A stretch of 64,000 nt of DNA, taken from NCBI RefSeq assembly GCF_003014735.1, contig NZ_PYAX01000006.1, positions 124,001-188,000 of the forward strand, in the 5' to 3' direction. Origin of the DNA: Saccharothrix carnea (GTDB lineage: Bacteria > Actinomycetota > Actinomycetes > Mycobacteriales > Pseudonocardiaceae). How positions within the stretch are numbered: position 1 is the stretch's first letter; the number at the start of each line of letters is the position of its first letter. The notes below the pieces were generated by a model, which made no database searches, was not told the origin of the DNA, and worked only from the letters and a program-made list of their open reading frames with translations. Of the stretch, positions 41,073 through 48,163 are shown in pieces. The position numbers were made by a program, and so were the translations under genes.

Positions 41073-41330
41073 TCAGCCCGGGTGCGCGCCGACGGCGTCC
41101 CTGATCTCGGCGCCGAGGCTGTCCGCGCTGCGCGCGCAGTGGGCGCAGCAGAAGAACCGGCCCTCCACCTCGACGCCGTGGCCGATGATCCGGCAGTCGC
41201 AGTGCTCGCAGCGCGGTGCGAGGCGCTGGATCGCGCACTCGAAGCTGTCGAACGTGTGCACGCCACCGCCGACCGTGCGCACCTCGAAGGACATCCAGTA
41301 GTCGTTGCCGCAGACGTCGCAAGTCGCCAT
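41073..41330 (-). CDS. Small zinc-ribbon protein
   Basis: 85 residues from ATG 41330. There are nine cysteines in CxxC-like pairs: CDVCG (residues 4-8), FECAIQRL, CEHCDCR and FFCCAHCARS, consistent with a two-site zinc ribbon. I recall this pattern as a conserved actinobacterial hypothetical protein, sometimes labelled prokaryotic metallothionein-like; the label is uncertain. It lies downstream of the tandem tRNA-like RNAs on the same strand (69-nt gap), so it may share their transcript. Confidence 0.75.
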   Translation of the reverse strand: MATCDVCGNDYWMSFEVRTVGGGVHTFDSFECAIQRLAPRCEHCDCRIIGHGVEVEGRFFCCAHCARSADSLGAEIRDAVGAHPG

Positions 41331-41399
41331 GGCCGAAGCCTGCGCCGGGCGGCGGGCACCGGCAACTCGACCTCACGGCCGAATCGTCGTACTCCGAGC

Positions 41400-41471
41400 G
41401 GACCAGGCCGGACTCGAACCGGCGTCCTCCCTCCCGGGGGAGGGCGCGTCAACCACTGCGCTACATGGTCC
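41400..41471 (-). ncRNA. tRNA-like RNA B (72 nt, tandem downstream copy)
   Basis: Cloverleaf: acceptor GGACCA-(U)-G pairs with C-UGGUCC with one bulged base; D arm GCGC/GCGC with an AGTGGTTGAC loop (conserved GG); T arm GCCGG-TTCGAGT-CCGGC. The anticodon arm CCCTC/GAGGG closes only a 6-nt loop (CCCCGG) with no U33, so decoding is doubtful. No CCA is encoded. It is almost identical to element A in the D and T arms but has a compensated, different acceptor stem. Confidence 0.55.
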
Positions 41472-41472
41472 C

Positions 41473-41545
41473 GAGCCGGGCCGGATTCGAACCGGCGTCC
41501 TCCCTCCGAGCAGGAGGGCGCGACAACCACTGCGCTACCGGGCTC
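41473..41545 (-). ncRNA. tRNA-like RNA A (73 nt, promoter-proximal copy)
   Basis: Cloverleaf: acceptor GAGCC-(C)-GG pairs with CCGGCUC with one bulged C; D arm GCGC/GCGC with conserved GG; anticodon arm CCCTC/GAGGG with a 7-nt loop CTGCTCG (GCT in the anticodon position, U33 present); T arm GCCGG-TTCGAAT-CCGGC. GCT would read Ser AGC, but the long variable arm required of tRNA-Ser is missing. A single base separates it from element B. It is probably not a conventional tRNA. Confidence 0.55.
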
Positions 41546-41552
41546 CCGCTCA

Positions 41553-41558
41553 ACACTA
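41553..41558 (-). promoter_or_regulatory. -10 box for the tRNA-like pair
   Basis: TAGTGT on the minus strand, 7 nt before the 5' end of element A (41545), so transcription would begin at the mature 5' end. A weak GTCTCC at 41576-41581 is at -35 spacing (17 nt). Confidence 0.45.
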
Positions 41559-41589
41559 GCCATGACCGCGGCCCCGGAGACAGGGCCGC

Positions 41590-41595
41590 TAAGGT
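41590..41595 (+). promoter_or_regulatory. -10 box for leaderless J-domain gene
   Basis: TAAGGT, 8 nt before GTG 41604; divergent from the tRNA-like promoter about 35 nt away. Confidence 0.45.
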
Positions 41596-41603
41596 CTGCC
41601 CTC

Positions 41604-42719
41604 GTGCGCGGAGTCGACTACTACGAACTCCTCGGGGTCGGCCGCTACGCGTCCGAGGCGGAGATCAAGTCCGCTTACCGCTCCCTGGCCAAGGTGATGC
41701 ACCCCGACGCGGGCGGGTCCTCCGGCACGTTCCGCATGCTGCAAGAGGCATATGACACCCTGCGAGATCCCGCTCGCCGACGTGACTACGACCGGGGCTG
41801 GTCGTTCACCCGTCCGGGGGCACGGCCGACGTCGCCGACCCGCCCGCCGCGCTCGGGCCGGACCGGTCGGTTGCGCAACTTCGGCGAAGACCCGGACTTC
41901 GTACCTCCGAAGCCCGTGGTGGACCTCGGCGGCGTCGCGTGGTGGCACCTGGTCGACGTGGGGCAGCGGGTGCGGTACGTCCCGGCCGCCGGTCCGGGTC
42001 ACGCGCCCGCGTTGGCGGCCCTGTGCGGGTGGTTCTTCCTGCTGCTGCCCGTGGTGGTGATCGACTTCTCACCGTTGGCGCTCGGCGTGTGGCTGGTGCT
42101 GGTGGCCGCGGCGGCGGCCATGGCGTTCCGGCTGGTGCGGCGGTACCTGGCGGCGATCCGGGCCGACCGGGCGTTCACGCTGGACCACGACACCGGGGTG
42201 GTGCACGGGACCACGGACGACCGGGCCTGCGAACGGCTCACCGCCGAGCTGCTCAGCCGGTACCTGACCCGGCTGCCCGGCGCGCGGATCTTCCACGGCC
42301 TGGCCTGGCCCGGCTCGGTGTTCGCCGACGTCGACCACGCCGTGCTGTGCGGGCGCAAGCTCGTGCTGATCGAGTCGAAGTCGTGGCTGCCGGGGCACTA
42401 CGAGGCCGAGGACGACGGCACGGTCTGGCGCAACGGCCACCCGTTCCGGGGCGGTGGCATGCGGATGCCGCGCAGCCTCGCGGTGTACCGGAAGCTGCTG
42501 CCGTGGCTGGACATCCGGACCGCGTTGCTGGTCTACCCGAGCCGGGACGGCGTGGTGACCACCGAGGAACCGGCGGACGCCATCGTGCCGCCGATGACGC
42601 CCGCCCAGTTCGTCGAGGAGATCGGCGACTGGCTGGCCGAGGACCCGGCCACGGTGGACCGGGAGGCGTTGCGCGTGCTGATCGGTCAGGTCGTGCCGAT
42701 CGTGCGGCCGGCTAGCTGA
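41604..42719 (+). CDS. J-domain protein with membrane hairpin and NERD-like nuclease-related domain
   Basis: 371 residues from GTG 41604 (ATG 41562 is an in-frame alternative). Residues 1-60 form a J domain, VRGVDYYELLGVGRYASEAE with HPD at 33-35, which should stimulate a DnaK ATPase. Two hydrophobic segments (about 135-180) form a membrane hairpin. Residues 220-330 carry RIFHGLAWPGSVFADVDHAV and KLVLIESKSW, matching the core of NERD domains (D and E-x-K of the restriction-endonuclease-like site). The fusion of a chaperone co-factor with a nuclease-like domain is found in actinobacteria but is not understood. Its end overlaps the end of the convergent GH26 gene by 8 bases. Confidence 0.8.
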   Translation: MRGVDYYELLGVGRYASEAEIKSAYRSLAKVMHPDAGGSSGTFRMLQEAYDTLRDPARRRDYDRGWSFTRPGARPTSPTRPPRSGRTGRLRNFGEDPDFVPPKPVVDLGGVAWWHLVDVGQRVRYVPAAGPGHAPALAALCGWFFLLLPVVVIDFSPLALGVWLVLVAAAAAMAFRLVRRYLAAIRADRAFTLDHDTGVVHGTTDDRACERLTAELLSRYLTRLPGARIFHGLAWPGSVFADVDHAVLCGRKLVLIESKSWLPGHYEAEDDGTVWRNGHPFRGGGMRMPRSLAVYRKLLPWLDIRTALLVYPSRDGVVTTEEPADAIVPPMTPAQFVEEIGDWLAEDPATVDREALRVLIGQVVPIVRPAS

Positions 42720-44067
42720 ACACGGCCATCCCCCACAGCGAGTAGCCGTACGGGGTGGCGCGTTGGAAGGCGTACAGCTTCACGTAGCGCGCGCTCGTGG
42801 CGAGCGTGATCTCGTCGGTGCCGCCGTCACCCGCGTAGTTCTCGTGCACGGTGGTCCACGTCGTGCCATCGGTCGAGACCTGGAGCTGGTACTGCCGGGC
42901 GTGCGCGGCCTCCCAGTCGAGCCGGACGCGGCGGATCGGCCTGGTGGCGCCGAGGTCGACCCACAGCGAGTGCTGGTCGGTGAACGCGCTGCTCCACCGG
43001 GTGGCCGGGTTGCCGTCGAACGCGTGGGACGACGGGTGCGCGGAGCTCTCCGTCGCGGTGGACCAGGACGGGCGGTGGAGGGCGAGGTCGGCCGCGGTCA
43101 CGAGTTGGCCCTGGTTCACCGCGCGCGGTGAGGCGTAGGTGGCGCGGACGGCGCTGTCGGGGTTGAGCTGCTTGTCGTCGAAGAACTCCGGCCACGCCAT
43201 GAAGTACGCCCAGTCGGGTTGGGACGCCAGCTCCGCGGGTGACGGCACCTTGCCGACCTCGGCCAACGCCAGCGGCTTGCCCTGGGCCAGGTTCTTCAGC
43301 GTGGTGTAGTAGGTGGTGGCGGGCCAGAAGCTGTTCCACGCGTCGAGCGAGACGACGTCCGCGTACGACGGGCCCGGGTAGTAGTCCGCGATACCGGCCG
43401 GGTCGAGGTCCTTGACGTTCCACACCCACGCCATGCCGGTCAGGCCGCGGGTCCGGACGAGGTGGTCGTGGGTCAGCTGGTAGAGCCGGCGGCTGCCGTT
43501 CGCACCGGGTCGGCCGCCCCACCAGGACCAGCCGTCGTTCATCTCGTGCAGCGGCCGGAACAGCGGCTGCACGCCCGCGTCCAGGAGTTGACGCAGGAAC
43601 GGGACGATCTCGTCCAGGCGCGCCTTCCAGGCGTTGTTGAGGGCGGTTCCATGGGTGATCAGCTGTGCCCACTGGGCGTCGGTGAGGTCGTCGTTGACGC
43701 CCGCGTCCCAGCCGCAGGCGGTGGGGCGGGTCGGCGGGCAGACGTGCCAGGTCAGCGTGACGAGCGAGCCGTTGCGCCACTCGGTCTCGGCCTGGTCGAC
43801 CATCGTCTGGCGGTGGGCGACGTCGTCCTGCGCGAAGAGGAAGTCACCGCCCCACAAGCCGGGGTACACGCCGGTGATCGCGTGGACCTTGGCGGTGTGG
43901 CGGGCGGGGTCGGAGTTGGGCTCCTTGTTGTGCATGCCGGTCACCGTGCGGGTGCCGGTGATCCGCTTCAGGTAGTCGACGACGGGGATCGGCGGTGGAG
44001 CCGCGGCGGCTGCGGGTGGGGCGAGGGTGGTGACGAGTAGGGCTACCAGCGTCATCGCTGTTCGCAC
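42712..44067 (-). CDS. Secreted GH26 beta-mannanase with C-terminal discoidin (F5/8 C, CBM32-like) domain
   Basis: 451 residues from GTG 44067 (AGGAC 5-6 nt upstream). A signal peptide (residues 1-22) is followed by a GH26 catalytic domain to about residue 310. Glu175 in RPLHEMNDGWSWWGG is the expected acid/base, Glu270 in LALAEVGK the nucleophile, and YFMAWPEFF follows. Residues 328-450 form a discoidin-type carbohydrate-binding domain (SSHAFDGNPATRWSS, VSTDGTTWTTV). It should cleave beta-1,4-mannans outside the cell. A perfect TTAACCGGTTAA palindrome 68 nt upstream suggests LacI-type control by a sugar. Confidence 0.9.
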   Translation of the reverse strand: MRTAMTLVALLVTTLAPPAAAAAPPPIPVVDYLKRITGTRTVTGMHNKEPNSDPARHTAKVHAITGVYPGLWGGDFLFAQDDVAHRQTMVDQAETEWRNGSLVTLTWHVCPPTRPTACGWDAGVNDDLTDAQWAQLITHGTALNNAWKARLDEIVPFLRQLLDAGVQPLFRPLHEMNDGWSWWGGRPGANGSRRLYQLTHDHLVRTRGLTGMAWVWNVKDLDPAGIADYYPGPSYADVVSLDAWNSFWPATTYYTTLKNLAQGKPLALAEVGKVPSPAELASQPDWAYFMAWPEFFDDKQLNPDSAVRATYASPRAVNQGQLVTAADLALHRPSWSTATESSAHPSSHAFDGNPATRWSSAFTDQHSLWVDLGATRPIRRVRLDWEAAHARQYQLQVSTDGTTWTTVHENYAGDGGTDEITLATSARYVKLYAFQRATPYGYSLWGMAVFS

Positions 44068-44134
44068 TGCGTCCTGCCTCTCGAAAGGGTGGCGGCCTTT
44101 TGAGCGTGGCGGCGGGTGGGGTGGACGGTAGCGA

Positions 44135-44146
44135 TTAACCGGTTAA
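44135..44146. promoter_or_regulatory. LacI-type operator palindrome upstream of the mannanase gene
   Basis: TTAACCGGTTAA, a perfect 12-bp palindrome with a central CG, in the gap between the mannanase (start 44067) and the 44222 remnant. LacI-family repressors of actinobacterial glycosidases bind sites of this form. No regulator gene is present nearby. Confidence 0.6.
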
Positions 44147-44221
44147 GCAGTCAACCGAATGGCGCATGTCGTAGACGGCTGCCGCGGGCTGCTTCCGGCG
44201 GACCCACGGGAGGAGTCGGGG

Positions 44222-44365
44222 ATGAAGATCGACGTCTTCAACGAGGTCCAAGACCCGCGCCCGTGGCAGGAGGGCCACCAGCACGCGCGCATCACGGAGG
44301 CGTTGGCGCAGGCGAGGCTGGCGGACGAGCTGATCGGCGAACTGATCCCCGGGTTCGACAAGTGA
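44222..44365 (+). pseudogene. Truncated luciferase-like (LLM) flavin monooxygenase remnant
   Basis: A 47-codon frame from ATG 44222 (GGAGGA upstream). Its first 36 residues, MKIDVFNEVQDPRPWQEGHQ then HARITEALAQARLADEL, match the start of LLM-class flavin or F420-dependent monooxygenases, which continue for about 300 more residues. Here it ends after IGELIPGFDK, which resembles the C-terminal end of such proteins. An internal deletion joining the two ends is therefore likely. The reading signals are intact, so a short peptide may still be made. Confidence 0.55.
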
Positions 44366-44395
44366 GGTCGCGGGGTTCGGTGCGAGGATGGGCGC

Positions 44396-44989
44396 ATGCC
44401 GAAGAAGCTGCGCCTGACCGGTGACCCGGTCGCCGACAAGCTGCTCAGCGAAGACCCCTTCGCGCTGCTCACCGGGCTGTTGCTGGACCAGCAGTTCCCG
44501 ATGGAGCACGCGTTCGCCGGACCGCGGAAGATCGCGGACCGGATGGGTGGGTTCAGCATCGACAAGATCGCCGAGACCGACGTGGACGAGTTCGTGGAGC
44601 TGTGCGTGCAGCCGCCGGCGATCCACCGGTACGGGACGTCGATGGCGCGGCGGGTGCATGCGTTGGCGTTGCACGTGATCGAGAACTACAAGGGCAAGGC
44701 GGCGAACATCTGGAAGGCCGGCAAGCCGGACGGCAAAGAGGTGTTCCGGCGGGTGAAGGCGTTGCCCGGGTTCGGTGACCAGAAGGCGCGGATCTTCGTG
44801 GCGTTGCTCGGCAAGCAGCTCGGCGTGACGCCGGACGGGTGGCGTGAGGCAGCCGGCGCGTACGGGGAGGAAGGGTCGCGGCGGTCGATCGCGGATGTGA
44901 CGAGCGCCGAGACGCTGGCGGAGGTGCGGGCGTTCAAGAAGGCCGCGAAGGCGGCGGTGAGCGCGGAGGACAAGGCGGTGAAGGGCTAG
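44396..44989 (+). CDS. HhH-GPD-type base-excision DNA repair protein
   Basis: 197 residues from ATG 44396. A helical glycosylase core begins LLTGLLLDQQFPMEHAF, and the helix-hairpin-helix RVKALPGFGDQKARIFVALL (about residues 119-138) resembles that of HhH-GPD glycosylases; the Asp usually following the hairpin is not obvious. No Fe-S cysteine cluster is present. It is a short actinobacterial member of the family, with a basic alanine/lysine C-terminal tail. GAGGAT lies 6 nt before the start. Its stop codon TAG overlaps the kinase -10 box. Confidence 0.8.
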   Translation: MPKKLRLTGDPVADKLLSEDPFALLTGLLLDQQFPMEHAFAGPRKIADRMGGFSIDKIAETDVDEFVELCVQPPAIHRYGTSMARRVHALALHVIENYKGKAANIWKAGKPDGKEVFRRVKALPGFGDQKARIFVALLGKQLGVTPDGWREAAGAYGEEGSRRSIADVTSAETLAEVRAFKKAAKAAVSAEDKAVKG

Positions 44990-44992
44990 AGT
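44987..44992 (+). promoter_or_regulatory. -10 box for leaderless Ser/Thr kinase gene
   Basis: TAGAGT, 6 nt before GTG 44999; it includes the stop codon of the glycosylase gene. Confidence 0.5.
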
Positions 44993-44998
44993 CCCCGC

Positions 44999-46585
44999 GT
45001 GCAGTTGCCGGGACTCGTCGACCTCACGCCGCTGGGCGCCGGTGGTTTCGCCACGGTCTACCGCGCCCGCCAGGTCCAGTTGAACCGCGAGGTCGCGGTG
45101 AAGATCGACAACCGGGTGCTGCGGACCGAACGTGACCGGCGGCGGTTCCTGCGCGAGGCGCACGCGGCGGCACGGCTGTCCGGGCACCCGCACGTGGTGT
45201 CGGTGCACGACGCGAACTTCACCCCGGACGGCACGCCCTACCTGGTCATGGAGCTGTGCACGGGCGGATCGCTGGCCGACGTGGTCCGGCGCGACGGGCC
45301 GTTGGCGGCGGATCGGGTGCGGGAGCTGGGCGTGCAGTTGGCGGACGCGCTCGCCGCCGCCCACGCGGAAGGCGTGCTGCACCGCGACATCAAGCCCGCC
45401 AACATCCTGCTGGACCGGTACGGCACGGCGAAGCTGGCCGACTTCGGGCTGGCGGCGTTGCTGGACGCCGAGGGGTCGAGCACCGTCACCCGGGACGCGC
45501 TGAGCCCCAGTTACGCGCCGCCCGAGGCGTTCGCGATGGCCCAGCCGACGCCGGCGGCGGACGTCTACGCGTTGGCCGCGACGTTGTACGACCTGCTGGC
45601 GGGCAGGCCACCGCGTCCGGTGCCGTGGCCGGTGGAGTCGTTCGACCACCTCGGTGAGGTGCTGCGCTCGCCGGTGCCGCCCGTGCCCGGCGTGCCGCGG
45701 GAGCTGCACGAGGCGTTGGTGCGGGCGTTGGAGCCGGAGGTCGGGCGCCGCACGGCCGGCGCGGACCGGCTGCGGCACGAGCTGAGCCAGGTCCCAGGGC
45801 AGGTCGCGAGGCACGTGCCAGGTCAGGTCGCGGGCCAGGTGCCGGGGCAGGTCGGGAGGCAGGTGCCAGGTCACGTCGCGGGGCAGGCACCGGGTCACGG
45901 CGCGGGGCAGGTGCCGGGTCACGTCGCGGGGCAGGTGCCGGGTCACGGCGCGGGGCAGGTGCCGGGTCAGGTCCAAGATCGGGTGCCGGGTTGGGAGCAG
46001 GGCCGGAGTGCGGACCCCCGTCCCCGGTACAGCGCCGCCTACACGCGCCCGCCCACCAAGAAGCCGTGGGCGTTGGTGATCGGCGCGGCGGTGTTGGCGA
46101 CCGTGGTGGCGGCCGGTACGTGGTGGTGGGCGACCAGGTCATCCGACGCGCAGACGACGCCCGGAGCCCGGACCGGCAGCACGACGTCGAGCGAATCCCT
46201 TCCCCCGCCCGGCCTCAAGGAGTGCGCCACCGGCTACTGCGTGGCCGAGCCGACCTGCTACCGCGGCATCGTGTCGGTGGGCGGGCAGGCGGCCGGCGCG
46301 CGGAAGGTCGGCAGCTGCTCGGAGGACCACTACTGGGAGGCGTTCGCGGGCGGGTGGTTGTCCGGACCCGTCCCGGACGTCGACAACGACGAGCTGCTCA
46401 AGGCGCCCGAGGTGGCCGACATCTGCACGGCCGAGGCGATGAAGGCCAACACCCGACCGACCGTGGACACCTCGGACTGGCAGTTCACGGCGGTCGGGTT
46501 CACCGATGGCGAGCGGGCCTACTTCCACTGCTTGGCGAGCGAGCCGGGGGTCGGTGAGGTCACCACCAGCGCGTTCGGGTCCTGA
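44999..46585 (+). CDS. Transmembrane Ser/Thr protein kinase (PknB-like)
   Basis: 528 residues from GTG 44999. The kinase domain (residues 8-265) is complete: Gly loop GAGGFATVY (13-21), Lys35, Glu53, HRD (128-130) with Asn135, and DFG (148-150). Residues 265-337 consist of nine 8-residue units (VPGQVAGQ and variants). A membrane helix (about 354-376) precedes an extracellular domain of about 150 residues with several Cys (ECATGYC, PTCYRG, GSCSEDHYW). The external part lacks PASTA repeats. What it senses is unknown. The last 67 bases overlap the 3' end of the convergent MFS gene. Confidence 0.9.
   Translation: MQLPGLVDLTPLGAGGFATVYRARQVQLNREVAVKIDNRVLRTERDRRRFLREAHAAARLSGHPHVVSVHDANFTPDGTPYLVMELCTGGSLADVVRRDGPLAADRVRELGVQLADALAAAHAEGVLHRDIKPANILLDRYGTAKLADFGLAALLDAEGSSTVTRDALSPSYAPPEAFAMAQPTPAADVYALAATLYDLLAGRPPRPVPWPVESFDHLGEVLRSPVPPVPGVPRELHEALVRALEPEVGRRTAGADRLRHELSQVPGQVARHVPGQVAGQVPGQVGRQVPGHVAGQAPGHGAGQVPGHVAGQVPGHGAGQVPGQVQDRVPGWEQGRSADPRPRYSAAYTRPPTKKPWALVIGAAVLATVVAAGTWWWATRSSDAQTTPGARTGSTTSSESLPPPGLKECATGYCVAEPTCYRGIVSVGGQAAGARKVGSCSEDHYWEAFAGGWLSGPVPDVDNDELLKAPEVADICTAEAMKANTRPTVDTSDWQFTAVGFTDGERAYFHCLASEPGVGEVTTSAFGS
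45791..46006 (+). repeat. 24-bp minisatellite encoding 8-residue kinase linker repeats
   Basis: Nine in-frame 24-bp units encode VPGQVARH, VPGQVAGQ, VPGQVGRQ, VPGHVAGQ, APGHGAGQ, VPGHVAGQ, VPGHGAGQ, VPGQVQDR and VPGWEQGR. They separate the kinase domain from the membrane helix. Near-identical inner units suggest recent slippage. Confidence 0.9.
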
Positions 46586-47724
46586 GGCGGTGCCGGCTTG
46601 AGCGCGAAGACCAGCATCACCAGCGCCGTCAACGCCAGCAGCGCGGCGATCGGCGCGAGCGGGAGCAACCCGACCCAGCTGATCACCAGGCCGCCGACCA
46701 CGCCGGACAGGCCGACGCCCAGGTAGATCGCGGAGGCGTTGAGCGACAGCAGCAGACCGCTGTTGGCGGGCGCCAGCTCGATCAGCCAGCTCTGGATGGG
46801 CGGGTTCGCCGACCAGGTGAGCGCACCCCAGGCGAACAGCGCGACGGCGGCCGACACGGGGGTGGCCGTGGTCAGCGGCAACGTGGCCAGCACGACGGTG
46901 AAGCAGCTGAACAGCACGACGAGCAGCTTGCGCGTGTCGAAGCGGTCCGCGAGGCGACCGGCGGCCCAGTTGCCCAGGACCGAGCCGAGGCCGTAGGCGA
47001 CGAGCAGCACGCCGATCGTGGCGCCCTCGACGCCCGCGGTCACGGTCAGCAGGGGCGCGATGTAGTTGAAGACGCTGAACACGGCCAGGCACGCGAGCAC
47101 GGTCAGGCCGAGGACCATCAGCACGCGCCGGTCGGCGGCGGGGGCGAACCGCTCGCGCAGGCCGACCGCCGGTGGGGCGTCGACGCGGGGCAGCCAGAGC
47201 CGGACCGCGATGGCGGCGAGCACGGAGACGGCGGCGATGAGCGCGAACACCCCTTGGTAGCCGAGCGGCCCGCCGAGCAGGTTACCCGCCGGCACGCCCA
47301 GGACCAGGGAGAACGTCAGGCCGCCGAACACCAGGGCGACGGCACGGCCGCGGTGTTCCGGTGGGGACAGGACGGTGGCGACGAGCGTGGCGGCGGGTGT
47401 GTAGACGGCCGCGCCGAGCGCGCTGACGATGCGTGCGACCAGGAGCAGGGGGTAGTTCGGGGCGAGGGCGGCGAGGAGGTTGCCGAAGGCGGCGACGCCC
47501 AGGGCGACGACGAGGAGCTTGCGGCGTTCCCAGCGGCCCGTGAGCGCGGCGAGGAGAGGTGACGAGATCGCGTAGGCGATGGCGAACGCGGTGAGCAGTT
47601 GGCCCGCGGTGGCGTGGGAGACGTCCAGTTCCTCGCTCACGGCCGGCAGCACGCCGGAGACGATGTACCCGCTCGTGCCGATGGCGAACGCCCCGGCCGC
47701 GAGCAGGTAGGTGCGTGCCGACAT
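46519..47724 (-). CDS. MFS transporter (DHA1/arabinose-efflux type)
   Basis: 401 residues from ATG 47724 (GGGGGAG upstream); the frame stays open upstream without protein character. Twelve membrane helices are visible, with YIVSGVLPAVSEELDVSHAT near the start, the MFS loop 2-3 motif LTGRWERRKLLV and GRLADRFDTRKLLVV in the second half. It resembles DHA1-type drug or sugar efflux permeases. It is divergent from an ArsR-type gene with a shared operator, so efflux of an inducer sensed by that regulator is likely. The substrate is unknown. Confidence 0.87.
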   Translation of the reverse strand: MSARTYLLAAGAFAIGTSGYIVSGVLPAVSEELDVSHATAGQLLTAFAIAYAISSPLLAALTGRWERRKLLVVALGVAAFGNLLAALAPNYPLLLVARIVSALGAAVYTPAATLVATVLSPPEHRGRAVALVFGGLTFSLVLGVPAGNLLGGPLGYQGVFALIAAVSVLAAIAVRLWLPRVDAPPAVGLRERFAPAADRRVLMVLGLTVLACLAVFSVFNYIAPLLTVTAGVEGATIGVLLVAYGLGSVLGNWAAGRLADRFDTRKLLVVLFSCFTVVLATLPLTTATPVSAAVALFAWGALTWSANPPIQSWLIELAPANSGLLLSLNASAIYLGVGLSGVVGGLVISWVGLLPLAPIAALLALTALVMLVFALKPAPPQDPNALVVTSPTPGSLAKQWK

Positions 47725-47807
47725 GAGACTCCCCCGGTGAGGTGACATTCGGTCGAGCGCGCGAGTCCGAGCGGGTGATCGCGCAGCCCTTGTTTCGACG
47801 GGGATCG

Positions 47808-47846
47808 TACTACGGCGACCATCTAACTTCGATGGGTCTCGTAGTA
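47808..47846. promoter_or_regulatory. Imperfect dyad in the MFS/ArsR divergent promoter, with leaderless -10 at 47842-47847
   Basis: TACTACG (47808-47814) mirrors CGTAGTA (47840-47846), and an inner GACCATC/GATGGGTC pair extends the dyad imperfectly. On the plus strand TAGTAT (47842-47847) lies 7 nt before ATG 47855 and overlaps the right half-site, so regulator binding would block its own promoter. Confidence 0.55.
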
Positions 47847-47854
47847 TGTCCGGT

Positions 47855-48163
47855 ATGACCACCACGCTCGCCCACCCGGAGCGGGACGAGATCCGGATAA
47901 CGACGGTGCTGCAGGCGCTGGCCGACCCGGTGCGGCTCCAGATCGTGCGCGCGTTGGCGATGCACGAGGAAGGCCTCTCGTGCGGTGTGCTGCCCTTGGG
48001 GGTGACGGCGTCGACCTTGACGCACCACGTTCGGACGTTGAGGGAGGCGGGTGTCGTGCGCGTTCGACCGCAGGGGACGTCGCGGATCAGCTCGTTGCGG
48101 CGGGACGACCTGGACGCGTTGTTCCCGGGGCTGCTCGACGGCGTGTTGGCGGCGCGGCGGTGA
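47855..48163 (+). CDS. ArsR-family winged-helix repressor
   Basis: 102 residues from ATG 47855 (ATG 47846 is in frame, but the 47842-47847 box favours a leaderless start at 47855). The winged-helix core reads VLQALADPVRLQIVRALAMH, LGVTASTLTHHVRTLREAGV, RVRPQGTSRISSLRRDDLDA. There is no CxC metal motif, so a metal is not the obvious ligand; small-molecule or redox sensing is possible. It probably represses the divergent MFS gene and itself. Its stop overlaps the next start (GTGA). Confidence 0.85.
   Translation: MTTTLAHPERDEIRITTVLQALADPVRLQIVRALAMHEEGLSCGVLPLGVTASTLTHHVRTLREAGVVRVRPQGTSRISSLRRDDLDALFPGLLDGVLAARR

Noticed and set aside
41400-41545. Ordinary tRNA-Ser(GCT) or selenocysteine tRNA
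   Set aside because: There is no long variable arm, no UCA anticodon, the acceptor stems are bulged, and one copy has a 6-nt anticodon loop. It is reported instead as tRNA-like.
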